64,000 bases of DNA, from positions 16,301,429-16,365,428 of the forward strand of contig NC_058056.1 of NCBI RefSeq assembly GCF_020085105.1. The letters are read 5' to 3'. The notes below the pieces were generated by a model. The model was not told the DNA's origin and ran no database searches. It worked only from the letters and a program-made list of their open reading frames with translations. A program made the translations under genes and the position numbers. Each line of letters starts with the position of its first letter. The first letter of the stretch is position 1. This DNA comes from Siniperca chuatsi (taxonomy: Eukaryota > Chordata > Actinopteri > Centrarchiformes > Sinipercidae). This document shows positions 33,601 to 45,410 of this stretch, one piece after another.

Positions 33601-36600
33601 TTTGTAGAGCTAGTTTCTTTGCTAAGGCTGTGCCCTGGGAAGAAACCGCTATCATACCTAGTGGCACCCTCGCGGGGACGGCCCTGCGGTCAATCCAGAA
33701 GGACACCCAGGACAGCATGACCATCAGAGTAGCAGGGAAGTAGGTCTGCAGCAGGAAGAAGAAGATGTGACGCCGCAGGGTGAAGTGGATGTACAAACGA
33801 TTGTACCAGCCTGAGAAGAAGAAATATCACAGTTATACACACATTGTCATATGTTAGCTGCTGATACACCGTACAAACACTCGAAGCAGAGGTTCCCAGC
33901 TATTGTGGCAGGAAGAGATAGCACACAAAATCCTTTTTATGCTTCAGGTTGCTCTTCTGAGCTAGAAAGTGACATGTGGTTATGAGAAGGCTGCAGGGTT
34001 TCACAGTGGCTCTCCAGCAGCGTACAAGTGGTTGGCAGTGGTTTGATTCACTTTGTTTCGCAGAAAGGATTAAATATTAGTACATTCTTCTTGGTGTGAC
34101 ATTCAAGGGACACCAATTTCATGTAAGGAAGACTCTGTCCTTTAGTTGGAAAAGGCTTATAAAGGAAAATGAAATGCATTGAAGTTTTAATTCCATTCTA
34201 GTTATTACAATGCAAGATCCACACCTTTGGTCCATTTGCATAATCAGTTCAGTTTACTGTATATATTAGAAGCGCTTGTGTTGTGGATTACAGCACCTGT
34301 GCTGCTGTAGAAAGCCAGCTTGGTGGTGGTGTGAAATTTCTGGATGAGGAACTGGGACAGAGATATTCTGTCGTCTGTGTTCAGGGATTCGTTGCCTTTC
34401 TTCCAGTACAACATCAGGTCGTCATCTGTGTACGCATCTGGAGGGGAAAGAAGTAGATAAATACATAGGGACAGATTTAGTATGAACAATGCTGGATGTT
34501 AATGTGAACAAAATCTAACAAGACAAGAATGCAATTCTAAAGCACCACTAGCAGTCCCTTCTGCAATGTCCATTACACACTCTGATTTTGTGAGTCTTAG
34601 AGCCTCACTAGAGGGGGGGTAAGGGGGTTATGCTAGAGGAGAGGGTCTTAACATTAATGCAATATATTCTCTTTGAAGCATGAATGTGCTCAAAAACTTT
34701 CATGGCGTGCTATATCTGAGATTTCATTTTAGATATCTGGTGAGCAAACTTTTTGGCCTGAGGAGGGCATAGAGGAAAGCTCATATAGTGTCCAAAATGG
34801 AAATGAAAAAGAGGAACCATGAATATAAAAGCAGATGTCATGGAAATCCAGACATTCGTTATTCAGATGGGCTAAAAAGGTGGTCAAGAGGAAACTTTGA
34901 CATGACGGTGTTGCTAAACGACAACTCTAAATCGTCATCAAAATCCAATCCAATAAATATTCTTCCGAAATTTCATGGCAATCTGGGCACTAGTTATCAA
35001 GATATGTATTTTGCTCTGGACCAAAGTGTTGGATGGATGAATGTATCCATGTTAGCAGTGAAAATAAAGCGATTGTCTTGAAGTATTTATTCATATTTTC
35101 AATAAATCCACTTACAGCTCTCAATCTCCAGCGAGCAGGTTTGGGTGTCCAGAGGGAAGCGGCTGAGGTCCATGTTGCACATGGCAGTGACAGTGACTCT
35201 GCAGGGCAAACAGCAGTAACACAAAGAAAAACATACGCTGTAATTCAACTCCCTCGAGTAACAGCAAGGGAGTTAAGAGTAAATTCACACATTTTTTGTA
35301 TACAGGCTGCTTTGTTAGCTGACCAAAACCAAAACAAATAGAAGGAGACTCAAGCTTGTGTTTTGTGCTTGACAATTTTGATGTCTTTGAGTACGTAAAT
35401 ATGTCTTTCCAACGTATCACTGTGCAAATCTACTGTCCCTTTTATAGAGCTGTTTTTAAAATGTTTTTTTTTTAAGTTTTCCTGTTGCATTGCCTTTCTG
35501 CAGTATTGTATCACTTCTCCACACTGTCATTGTAAATATGAATATGAATATAAATGACTTGCCTGATTAAATAAAGGTTAATTAAAAAGTCCCTGCAGTG
35601 AATTGACTAAAGTCAAATTTGGCATTTCTCCTCTGATGAAATCAACACTGTCACATCCATCTGCTACACTGATTACAATCATCAAATGAAACCGAAATGT
35701 GACCTTTAGCATTTCTAATGACTGCTATGTAGTCTTTTCATGTGCTGTGTGTTGGTGTTGTTTGTGAGTATGTGGCATTGCTTAATTTTGTAATGTGTCT
35801 GTTGTAAAAAGCCTTTTTATTGTGATGTTTAAGATTATTTTTACAGTGCAGGAAAATAAACTGTATTCTTTGTTAGTGATGAATGACCAACAACTTAAAT
35901 GTCTTTTTTTCAAATATATAAACTGCTTGCAGAGGCATTTTTTTCAGGACTGGGCCTCCTAGTGTGAGTTAGTTCTTCTTCTCTAAGTTGAGAGAATACA
36001 GGCTCCTGCCGATCTGTTTACCTGAGACTGTAGAGGACGTTGCCATCAGGGTAAACCCTCAGCATGACGTTATCAGTCGTGGTGTCGTGGATAAAAGAAC
36101 GCTTGGAGTGTACGAAGAACATGTCAGGAACCCAAATCTTCTTCACCAGGCGACTGTCAAAGGTCATACTCTGGTTGTTGTTGCTCGGGAACGACAGCCG
36201 CTCATCCTTCCAGTAGTGACGCAGATACAGTGTCATGGTAAAGTCCTATAGGAAAAACAACAACTAGCAGTACTAGTACAGTGGTGGAGGAAGTACTCCG
36301 ATGCTTAACTTAAGTAAAAGCACCAATACAACAATGTAAAAATTATATTTCAAGTATCAAAGTAAAAGTAGTGGTTGTGCAGTAAAATGGCCTCTTCTAC
36401 TTTATATACAGTTAGGTTGTTTAGTCCAGTGGTTCCCAACCTAGGTGTCGGGCCCCTCCAAAGGGTCACAAGATAAATAAATAAATAAGGGGTCGTGAGA
36501 TGATTAATGAGAGAGGAAAGAAGAAAAAATGTGCATTCATTTTCAGACTATTCTCTAATCTTTTTCTGTTTTTGTGAAATACTGGATTATTTGGAACCAT

Positions 36601-39600
36601 GTGAGAAGTTTAGAGGGGAAATGTGTCTTTGGCGGAACTGCTAACTAACACAGACATCTGAAATGTGACAACAGGCCCCAGCTAAACAAAGTTTTTTCAC
36701 AAGCCAAAATGACAGAAAGGTAGGAACCACTGGTTTAATCTTTAACAATACATTGTGTTTTATAATTTCACATGTTTTTAATGTAATATCTTACAAATAC
36801 CTCTGAAATGTAGTGGAGTAGAAGTGAAAAATAGGAAAAATGGAAATACTCAAGTAAAGTACAAGTATTTCAAAATTGTACCTAAGTACGGTAATATACT
36901 TAGTTACTTTCCACTACTGGTGTTTTATCTTGTAACCTGTAATACATCATGTTAGAACGTATACCAAAAAGCTGTTTCATACTTACCATATCCACCTCGG
37001 AGATGGTGTCCAGACTTTCAACCTGAACATCTACTCCAACAGGAATCGGAGGACCTGACAAGAGAAATGGACTGTCAGAAATGCATAATAAATGCAGAAG
37101 TGTTATTTTTCAACATAGATGCTTGTTGAGCGTGCTTCTCTGTACGATCTTGGACGTGACCATTACAGAGACTGTTTGTTTTGGAAAACATGTTTCCAAA
37201 AAGAACAATGAATCACACAAACACAGAGCAACTGCTTTCGACTGCTGCCGGTCTGGCTGGGATTCTACTTTTGACCTATTTCAGCCTTTCTACTTTGCAT
37301 CATCATCCTCCAATACACAAATGCAATTAGGTCACAGTAATGGATCATAGTTGATGCAGCGGTGGATGAAATCCAGCTCTCTTTTCCACTTCCATCTGAG
37401 ACACAAGGGTCACTTGGTTGTGTTTTCAGCAACAGATTGCGGTGTAATTAAAAGTAGTCTTGGTCTGATAAAAACAGCACGTGTTTCCCTCCTCAAAGTG
37501 AAAGCCCTTGTGCCTGATTTTTTTTGTTAAAGCTCTCGTGTTTGTGGTTGTTTGCCTTCAAAGACGAATAAAAAGATAGACAGCTAAAAAGATTATAAAT
37601 ATATATTCCATTACTATATTATAGTAAAAACAAAAGCATGTGTGTCTTTATCTCAGCATAATCCTGCAGTCCAAAAAGATGACATCTAATCCCTCTAATA
37701 TACAGTGATGCAAAAGACATGTATTAACACTCTTGTGATGTAAAGAACTGAGCTGCAATTGGGAACTCCAGCACAGCTTACATGGATGGTGTAATTAAGA
37801 TCTCCAAGAGCTTAATGGTTATAGGACTGTTTGGCCCAAACCAGTGACCACTGCACAGATCTTATCCAGCTGCACTTGATTGACTGAGCATGCAGCCTCT
37901 ACAGCATCCTGACTAAGTTGTAATCATGCGCCCACTTTTATTTAAAACACTTAAATCTGAAGTAACATCCATTTTCTGACCTCCAAACGCTGGCCTCATG
38001 GTAAAATCATGGTCGTCTATTCTCAGGAGCTGCTCAGATTTTGTCATGGGAGATTTTGTCATGTCTGGACTTCGTTTGTAAATCGGGCTGTAAAACAAAA
38101 AAAGACAGGTGGTCACAATGAGACTTCAGGGATATGTAGTGCGTTGTTTTTAATGTCAAAATAAATTAGTGAAAGAATCGATATTGCTTTGATCATTCAA
38201 GTTTTAATTCAATATTTATAAAACTCACCCTCCGGATTTGTGGCCTACACCTCCATCCATTCTGGTCTCTCTTCGCAACCTGATAGAACAAACAGTAATA
38301 AACAAATAATGAATTATGAGAACATATGTCACATATGGCAGCAGCACATTATTCAAAGCTGAGATTTTACTGTTTTCTTGTGTTTTACCTCTAAAATGCA
38401 ACATTGAAAATAACATTCAAAATCAAGTTGTCTTTTTAGCCTTCTTTACAAGGTTTTTCATTTTCAGATGTAATATATGTAGAGCTGCAACAATTAATTG
38501 AATAGTAACTACATCTGCAACTATTTATACTATCGATCGACAGATAATGAATCATCAACTATTGATAATCAATCGTTTAAGTAATTTTTGAAGCAAAAAT
38601 GCCCAAACATTCGCTGGTTGCAGCTTCTCAAATGTGCAGATTTTATGCTTTTCTATGCCATACATGGTGGTAAACTGAATGTCTTGGTTCGAAAATACAA
38701 TTAATTTAAATATGTCACTTTAGGCTCTATAAAATTATAATTAGGCATTGTTCACTATTTTATGAGATTTAATAGACTAAAAGATGAATTGATTAATTGA
38801 GAAAATAATCAGCACATTTATCAATAATGAAAATAACTGTTAGCTGCAGCTTTAATTTTGAAAGAAACAATGCTGTCATTTTCAAGCCTAAATCTACTTG
38901 GGTTTAAAGTAGGAACAATCATTTTTTTGTTTTGTTTTGATACTTCTCACTTCTCACTAAGGAGATGTAGTACATCCTGTTACATAACACACATTTTATC
39001 TACATTTCGCACACAGGGCAAAATAGCATTTCGTCATCACATCCACTTTAGAGAGAGCCAGCGCTTCTCTGGTGTCACTTTACATGAGGGCTGCCTCTGT
39101 GTACTTGTCTTTTAGGCAGCCTTTTCTGGCCACGAGAGAGGGAGAAAAGAAAAAAAGAATTCTCTGATGGGCAATGGGTGCTACTCGTCTGCGTCCATCC
39201 AGCAGCTGGTTCCTAATCCTCTTGGCAGAAATGCATCTCCAATCCCCCTCTCTACCGTGCCTACACCACACAGCAGACCGCCGCCTGTCTGCTCACTGCT
39301 CTGCTCTGTGTGGCTCGACGCTGTTTCTGCCCCTCAGCCATAAACATGCATGCATGCATCGCTGCAGAGAGGCTGCATCAGGGTTGATGGGCCAGATTCC
39401 TGCAGAAGTCATCCTGGACACATTAATGTATGCTGCCTTAAAAAGGCAGAGAGCAGTAAATACAGAAACGTTTACAGGCTGACTGGGTATACTGTAACAG
39501 ATGGAAAGGATTTAATGTCTTAATTTTGTGTGTTTTTAGACTTATTTTACAACAAAAATCATTGACATATAGAACTTTGGAAAAACTTCATGAAATATGA

Positions 39601-42600
39601 AGGCAAAAAACAAAATGCATTCTTTCCGCTTTCCATTGCCCATTTGTTAGTATTTACTTTGAAATGAATATAAAAATGGATTTACAATTCAATATTAAAA
39701 TATGTGATTTAAATGTAACTTCCACACCAAATTGTGAATTCCACTATGACTATTTTTTATTTATTTATTATTTGACTATAGTCAAAAAGCTGAGATGGCA
39801 GTTACTGGTACTCTGCTAAGCTAGGCTAGATACTTTTTTAGCAGGATAGTTTAGCATTTTTTGTTCTATATGACTGGATTTCTGACAAACCAAATTACCA
39901 AGATCTTAGTTCACTAAAATGTATATATTTTAACTACATGAAATGATGGTTGGGGAAAAGTAAGTAAATGTAGCTTTAGTCAAGGCTAGACGTGGCTATC
40001 TCACCAGCTAGCTTGATTTGGCTCTCTTGCTGTTATAAAAAAATGATATGGCAAAATAAAAATCAACAAGTCAGATTTGACAAAATATGTAGCTAGATAC
40101 TTACTGCATTTTGGCTTTGTACAGCAGTATGCACCCATGATACTGTGGGGGCTTTAAATTTAGATGAGTTACTTTTACAGTATTTATGCTTTACATTTCT
40201 ATGTTTAAGTGTAAAAAAAAGCATCTGATTTATTTTACTCATCAAAATGTGTTGTTTTTCTAACCCAAGAATCATTCAGCGACTGCACAAAATGATCCTG
40301 TTTTCTCCTCAGATGTTTTCTTGTGTGGGACTCTGCTGTCCTACACAACCTCCTCGCTCCGCTCTTCCTCCTCAAGGCAGCGAGTGAAAAACAAAATCAA
40401 AGTACTATAGTGAAAACCACACCACAAACCACCCACAACCCACACCAGCAGCATACAGGCGCTTTTGCAATTTCACACTCAAGAGAGGAGGAGTGGAGTG
40501 ATGAGAAACAGGGAGAAGAAGAGTTTGACTTCTGCATAAGTATATTGAGATCCCCCCCTCAAAAAAAAGAGGAGGGAGAGATTTACATTTGATTTGTATT
40601 CTCAGACTGTGTGCATCAGCAGAGAGAAGACTGATGTGAGAGGACTTTTAACTAGTTGGGAAAAAAACAAAAAACAGTGAAGCACAGAATTGATAACAAG
40701 GCGACACTGGTGTTTACAGAGATTACAGCGCTGCTTTGAGCCACTTGTGCTTTCTGTCTTCTGAAGATTTTCCACAATTGACTACGATTATGTTCCTCTT
40801 ATACTTAATGATCATCTTAATCACTTTAGGGCTGAGATGATCACTCTGAATGACTGTAATTTCATGGAGGATTGTTTAGATTTAAAAAGACAGCCTCATA
40901 CTGTTTAACAGAAATGCCCCATTCAGTAACACCACAGTCATATATAAGAACTGGTAGGTATGCAATGTCAAACATATTTAATTCACTCAAATGGAAGAGA
41001 GTCTTAATAGTGAGCAGATTGCTGTTTGACATCTCCTCTGATCTATAAATAACAAGAGTTAAGGCATGGAAAGTGATAGTGTATCTAAAGGCAGAGGGAT
41101 TATAATTTGACAGGGTTTGTTGAATATATTAAGTGGATGCAAATCATTCAACGCTGACAGCATTATGAGGCGTACAGCGCTGCCTGCTTGGGAAAATCTT
41201 ATCTTCACCAGAGATTAATGCAAAGAGAGTTTGACTTGAGGGCTTCAAGCTGTAGTTAAACTCTTTGCTGTTATTTCAAGAGAAGAGTTGTGTTTGTGGA
41301 TATAAATGCTGGAAAACAGTCCAATCTTCACTGATTATTTCTGGGAAAGTTTTGAAAGAAAATCTGTATTTTTCACTGTTGACTGGAGTGTTGTTGCTCT
41401 GCTCATAGGGCTGATGTGTTCAGATCCATCTAAAGCTGTTGACTTTGTACCACAGCTGAAGGATTAGTCGATTAATCAGTTAGTCGACAGGATTAATCAG
41501 CAACTATTTTTTTATAAGTCATTTTTCAAGCAAAAATGCCAAACATTTGCTGGTTCCATCTTCTCAGATGTCAGGATTTGTTGCTTTTTTTTTGGTCTTT
41601 TGTGATAGTAAATTGAATATCTTTGAGTTTTGATCTGTTGGTCAGATACAACAAGACATTTAAAGGCATCAATTTGGGCTTTAGGAAAATGTGATGGATA
41701 TTTTCCACAATTTTCTGACATTTTATTAGCCAAACAATACACTGATTTATGAAGACAATAATCATTAGTTGCAGCCCTAGTGTGTTATTTCTCTGCTCAC
41801 AGATCTGGCATTGTTCTCCACGGGTGTTCGAAGCCATCTGAAGGTGTTCAATTAATCTTTTGAACAAATTAGAATTATCATGCTCTCAAATTTAAATCAA
41901 TTCTGTAAACATTCATCTATTAAAAAACACCTCACAGTGGTGTTTTTATGCTTCAATATATGCTCCAAATGTAACCGAATCACTGAAATAATAATCACAT
42001 TTGCATTTCTAATCAAAGACTAAGATGCTTATTTTGTAATGTAAAAGTCACATTTCTTCCACTACAAGTATCTCAGTATCTCCACCTCCACATACTGCTC
42101 CCTGCACTTATTACTTAACATATAATATATAATATATTATTAGAGCTGAAACAATTAGTCGATTGAAAGGAAATTAATCTGCAACTAGTTTGAAAATGGC
42201 AAAACTTCCCTGGTTCCAGCTTCTTAAATGTGAATATTTGCTGGTTTTCTTTGTCTTGAATATGTTTGGGGTTTTGGACTGTTGGTCAGACTAAACGAGG
42301 CATTGTAAGCTGTCACCAGTGGCTCTGGCTCTTTGTACTCACAGGTATTTCATATATCGCTCTCAAAATGTTATTCCTTCTGACAGATTTGCTGTGCATA
42401 TAAACATTCAGCTTCTCAAATACCTGGCAGCATTTTGATGAATTCATTTAAGCGATCACACACTTTCTCCTCTTTCATTATGTGCTCCAAATAAACGGAA
42501 TTATTTTAAGTAATCAGCATTTCTAACACAAGTCAAAAAAAGACGATACAAAGTTCTTTGTTCAAACTGAACTGAAGAGGTTTGTTGTATAAATGTCACA

Positions 42601-43324
42601 TTTCTTAAAACATAAAACATCTAATATTCTACTAAACAAACACATCATTTCTATTTAAAACACTCGTCTAATGTCACAGCCAATCCAATCAATAATATGT
42701 AGAATCAAGGACGCTTTAACGATCCCTTCATCTATTTCAGTCCCAACTCAAACATTTAATCCAATGGACGCATTAACGAGGCAGCAATTAGCCTAAATAA
42801 TCACCTGAAAATGACATTGACTACAACTGCTGCCGGTGGGGAAAACAGTCTGCAACTGGCCTGCAGCAGTTGTGGGGCGAGAGTACACAGCATTCAACAG
42901 TAGTACATAAATAGATGTGGGGATTTAGGTCTCCCTCTCTCTCTCTGCTCTCCAATCTGCTGTCTGAATAAGTCTGTTTTTAGAGGGGGAGGGAGCAGCA
43001 CAGGTGACACAGGAAACACTGGACAACATTGTGTAAACCTCAAAGACATATCTATAAGAACATAATGAAGCCCTTATGGGAAAAAAGACATTTAACAATT
43101 GAGACGCAGATTTTCCATTAAAAGCTTAATTTAAGACTGCCATACATCCTGCTGAGACAATAAAGACATGCATTCCAGTGTTTGTCTTTGATACGTTCGT
43201 GACTCCCTTGACATTACCTGCTCTGTTTGTAGGTCTCCAGCTTGTGACCCCTCGACTGGGCCATCTTTCCCGCTGCACCCGCGAGCCAAACACAGAAGAG
43301 CACAAGAACAGCGTCCACCTGCAT
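30357..43324 (-). CDS. gabrr1: GABA-A receptor rho1 subunit
   Basis: Ten exons, in transcript order: 43218-43324, 38229-38279, 37981-38087, 36987-37054, 36022-36245, 35116-35198, 34297-34437, 33658-33810, 32341-32537, 30357-30659; 1434 nt, 477 aa plus stop (human rho1 is 479). This is a Cys-loop, pentameric GABA-gated chloride channel of the plasma membrane, in vertebrates prominent in retina. Visible in order: signal peptide, rho1-like [14 protein letters not shown], ligand domain with [14 protein letters not shown], the Cys-loop [15 protein letters not shown], four membrane segments, and the C-terminal [11 protein letters not shown]...YWSIYS. Proline at the M2 2' position (PARVPLG) is rho1-like; rho2 has serine. 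Phases close throughout. It shares a tail-to-tail boundary with PM20D2. Confidence 0.98.
30660..32340. other. gabrr1 intron 9
   Basis: 1.68 kb AT-rich intron; no further exon, RNA or clear repeat recognised. Confidence 0.6.
32341..33810 (-). CDS. gabrr1: gabrr1 exons 8-9: channel-forming M1-M3
   Basis: Exon 8 (33658-33810) encodes [16 protein letters not shown]1 and the M1-M2 linker to VPL|G. Exon 9 (32341-32537) encodes M2 ([20 protein letters not shown]), M3 ([20 protein letters not shown]) and the start of the cytoplasmic loop ([10 protein letters not shown]). The junction G|GC (phase 1) falls inside M2. The pore residues 2'P, 6'T and 9'L match those known for rho1. Confidence 0.96.
32935..33165. 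repeat. hAT-like MITE remnant ('AGTTCCCAACCTGTGGG' family) in gabrr1 intron 8
   Basis: Left end 'ccagttcccaacctgtgggtcgggaacccc' and inverse right end 'gatgggaactcact'. It shares 'aaagggtcacaggaaaaatctgaggggcatg' and 'tttctctaatctttgctttattattgtaaaat' with the better-preserved copy at 36427-36732. No clear target duplication remains. Confidence 0.6.
33170..33500. repeat. Foldback element, copy 5, in gabrr1 intron 8
   Basis: The left arm 'ttgctgagagttagaggagaagatcgattccactctcacg...gctagcctggctttgtcc' and right arm 'atatgctaagctaagctaactggctgctagctatagc..gtgagagtggtattcatcttcttatttaact' are imperfect reverse complements. The central 'acctctaaagccgactaattaacatgctgtatctcgtttgt' is intact. It ends about 155 bp downstream, in transcript order, of exon 8. 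Confidence 0.75.
34745..35045 (+). repeat. Interspersed repeat in gabrr1 intron 6
   Basis: Contains 'gaaatttcatggcaatctgggc', 'tatcaagatatgtattttgctctggaccaaagtgttggatgg' and 'aggaaactttgacatgacgg'. These match, in inverse orientation, the 27290-27665 and 15360-15780 copies. Confidence 0.55.
35445..35590 (+). repeat. Retroelement-like 3' tail in gabrr1 intron 5
   Basis: 'cctgttgcattgcctttctgcagtattgtatc' ... 'gacttgcctgattaaataaaggttaattaaaaa' resembles the 3' terminus of fish LINE/SINE families ('tacctggttaaataaaggttaaat'). Antisense to the gene. Confidence 0.5.
36277..36925 (+). mobile_element. AAGTACTTTTACTT-family TIR element, copy 3, carrying a nested hAT MITE
   Basis: Left end CAGTGGTGGAGGAAGTACTC (36279 on); the right end, read inverted, is CCAGTAGTGGAAAGTAACTAAG. 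The inner sequence runs 'taagtaaaagcaccaatac...agtaaaatggcctcttctactttatatacagttagg' and resumes after the nested element with 'tttaacaatacattgtgtttta'. It lies in gabrr1 intron 4, about 35 bp upstream (on the minus strand) of exon 5. Confidence 0.7.
36427..36732. mobile_element. Nested hAT MITE with 8-bp target duplication
   Basis: Ends CAGTGGTTCCCAACC and, inverted, CAGTGGTTCCTACC. The flanks GTTTAGTC (36419-36426) and GTTTAATC (36733-36740) form an 8-bp duplication with one mismatch. It is 306 bp, non-coding, and inserted inside the element at 36277-36925. The same family is seen at 32935-33165 and 63755-63855. Confidence 0.8.
37055..37980. other. gabrr1 intron 3
   Basis: No additional exon, RNA or named repeat recognised in this 0.9 kb intron. 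Confidence 0.55.
38480..38855. repeat. 'GCTGCAAC..GATTAAT' inverted-end repeat, copy 1, in gabrr1 intron 1
   Basis: Left end 'agagctgcaacaattaattg'; right end 'gaattgattaattgagaaaataatcagcac..aataactgttagctgcagctttaa' is the imperfect inverse. The inner 'agcaaaaatgcccaaacattcgctggttgcagcttctcaaatg' recurs at 41453-41785 and 42130-42310. A common fish foldback-like family. Confidence 0.7.
38856..41450. other. gabrr1 intron 1, middle part
   Basis: No other exon identified. Frames at 39080-39482 and 40323-40592 lack family resemblance. CAT/GCAT-rich short tract near 39345-39360. Confidence 0.5.
41453..41785. repeat. 'GCTGCAAC..GATTAAT' repeat, copy 2, in gabrr1 intron 1
   Basis: Begins 'gattagtcgattaatcagttagtcgac' and ends 'agacaataatcattagttgcagccctag', which is the inverse of the left end. 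Inner block 'agcaaaaatgccaaacatttgctggttccatcttctcagatg'. Confidence 0.7.
42130..42310. repeat. 'GCTGCAAC..GATTAAT' repeat, copy 3 (truncated)
   Basis: 'tagagctgaaacaattagtcgattgaaag' followed by 'aaaatggcaaaacttccctggttccagcttcttaaatg'. The right end is missing. Confidence 0.6.
43218..43324 (-). CDS. gabrr1: gabrr1 exon 1: start codon and signal peptide
   Basis: ATG at 43322-43324 (CAT on the plus strand) opens [19 protein letters not shown], a textbook signal peptide, then ...HKLETYKQS and donor AGCAG|GTAATG. The two leftover bases (AG) plus the first base of exon 2 (G) make an arginine and lead straight into [17 protein letters not shown], aligning with the basic N-terminal stretch of human rho1. 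The opposite-strand frame 43178-43552 is a shadow. Human rho1 has a similar split, hydrophobic N-terminus. Confidence 0.9.
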
Positions 43325-44697
43325 GGTTCACATTCCCCAGAGGACGGACCTCTCCTGTCAGTCAGAATCTACTCCCCTCCAGGGTTTGGAGCACTCTGCC
43401 TTCCTGAGACATTCCCTTCTCCAGCGCCGGAGCCGATAAGAGGGAGGAAAAACAGCAACAGCAGCAGCAGCTACACTGGGCTATTCTACGGCCTGAGTGG
43501 AAAACATCCTACGGTGCTTAATCTCCACAGTGGGAAAAGCAATTTTGACTAAACCCATAAATCCTTGAGCGTCAGATGGTACAGATTTGATCCCTCCAGC
43601 GGCGGATGTGCCTGCCTCTCTGCGCTCTGCTGTGCTCAGACATCCTGCACTCTGATGTGCTCTACTCCACTTTGCACACGCCCAGAAACATCAATTCTCA
43701 CAATGATGCAGCGCGCTCATTTGTAAGGTCAACGGTTTAGAGATACAGACTCACAGAGGCTGAGAGGAATCTCTGTGTCTGAATACGAAAGGCTTCTCAG
43801 CTCCTTCTGATGCTGCATGTCTCATATCTAATATTTTCACAAATCTGTATTTCTGCCTGTTGGTGTTTGCAGGATTTCAGTTCAGCTTAATGTAAACCTG
43901 GACAGTGAGTGCAGTGTTTTATGATTGCAGAGTTATTTTGTTGCCACACACTGTGGCGTTTTTTCTCAGGGGACTTTGGGAATATTTTTGAATCCCCCAA
44001 AAAATGGGGGACAAGAAACCTACAAATCTAAATCATTTAGAGGATATATATAATATGGAATAGTAAGCCAATAAAGCAACTGACTTAATATTTACATCAA
44101 TTTTCATCAATGATTTGGTCCTGTTTTGTCAGATGATGGATAAAAAACACAGTAAAACATGAATTTGGTCCCAACACCAGTCTGATCATCACACACTTAT
44201 CAATCTGTTTCAAAAAACTATGGGTGTGTTTTTTAATTTAGCAATGCACTAGAGGCTGCACCACTGTTTGTCTGTTAAGACGTGCTATCCATCCAAATAA
44301 GCCAATCAAAAAACGTCTCAGCGCTGACGTCACCGTCATCCAGCCCCCCCCCTTTTTTTAGCAGACTGAACAGTTGGATTATAAGATCATAAATTTGGGT
44401 TAGCTCCATGGACGTCAATCTGAAAATTGGTGTAAGTAATGTTAGACATTGTTTGCGTTTCAGATTTGTGGATCCTTCTTAATACAAAATACTAACACGT
44501 TCTAACATACAGTAAAAACATTTCTCAGGGGAGAGTCCGAGCTGATATTTTTCATCAGATGTGTAAATGGAAGCCTATTAATGCAGGGAAATGTAAAAAA
44601 ACAAACAAACAGGTAGTTGAGGAATAAAAATAAAACTTCTCATAATTACCTCACATCGTATGATCAGGATTTAGATTTTACTAAGTCGCAGTTATTA

Positions 44698-44708
44698 TTA
44701 GAGCCCGA

Positions 44709-44778
<70 letters not shown>

Positions 44779-45410
44779 TTTGTACTTTTGTGACCACCCT
44801 CTCATGTGGCATCACAGCTTTACGGGGTGTGGAAAAAAGAGAGCATGCTGTCACCACTAGCTGGCAGGGAAAACCAGATTATTAGACTAGTTGCAGTTAC
44901 TCTTTGGCCATTATCGATATTTGAGTGTGAAGAAATCTGAGAATTTATTTATAGAAGATTTATTTTTTAACATAAACACCCGACAAACTGACAAGTTTCT
45001 GCAGTAAATATTATTTACTTATTATTAGCATTTGCATTATTTAATGGTGACATTTTCTGCTGAAGACGTTGAAGTTCTTGCACCTGTGCATGACATTTCA
45101 TAAAAGAGGAGTGGAGCGCATTCATTAACATAAACACACAACATAAACAAACAATTTTGATAAGGATCCCTTACATTTGGTTATTAAACAATTATGACTA
45201 AGATATACAGTGAGCAGGACATTTTGAAAAATTAACTTGTCAGTGCCTGGAGGCCAAACTGGGCAACGTTATTTCTGCTTGGAACATATCTTCATCATTT
45301 CTGTAGACAATTTCTTATTACTTATTAGCCCATATATACATCCATACAAATATATGTGATAAGCTAAAATTAGCTAATAATATTGGCCATGACAATATAT
45401 ATTAGTCAGT
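44698..45410. repeat. Degenerate 'GAGCCCGACC/T' family repeat
   Basis: Opens 'attagagcccgactaatata' and ends 'attggccatgacaatatatattagtcag', roughly its inverse. A related start, 'tagagcccgaccgatttttgagaccaatacc', is found at 55428 in TONSL. The TA expansion inside could have grown from the family's 'gatatatcggc' motif. Boundaries are approximate. Confidence 0.4.
44712..44774. repeat. (AT)n microsatellite
   Basis: About 31 uninterrupted AT units, 63 bp. Confidence 0.95.

Noticed and set aside
43178..43552. Plus-strand 124-codon frame
   Set aside because: Antisense to GABRR1 exon 1 and upstream sequence; no family resemblance, while the minus strand gives a phase-matched signal-peptide exon.
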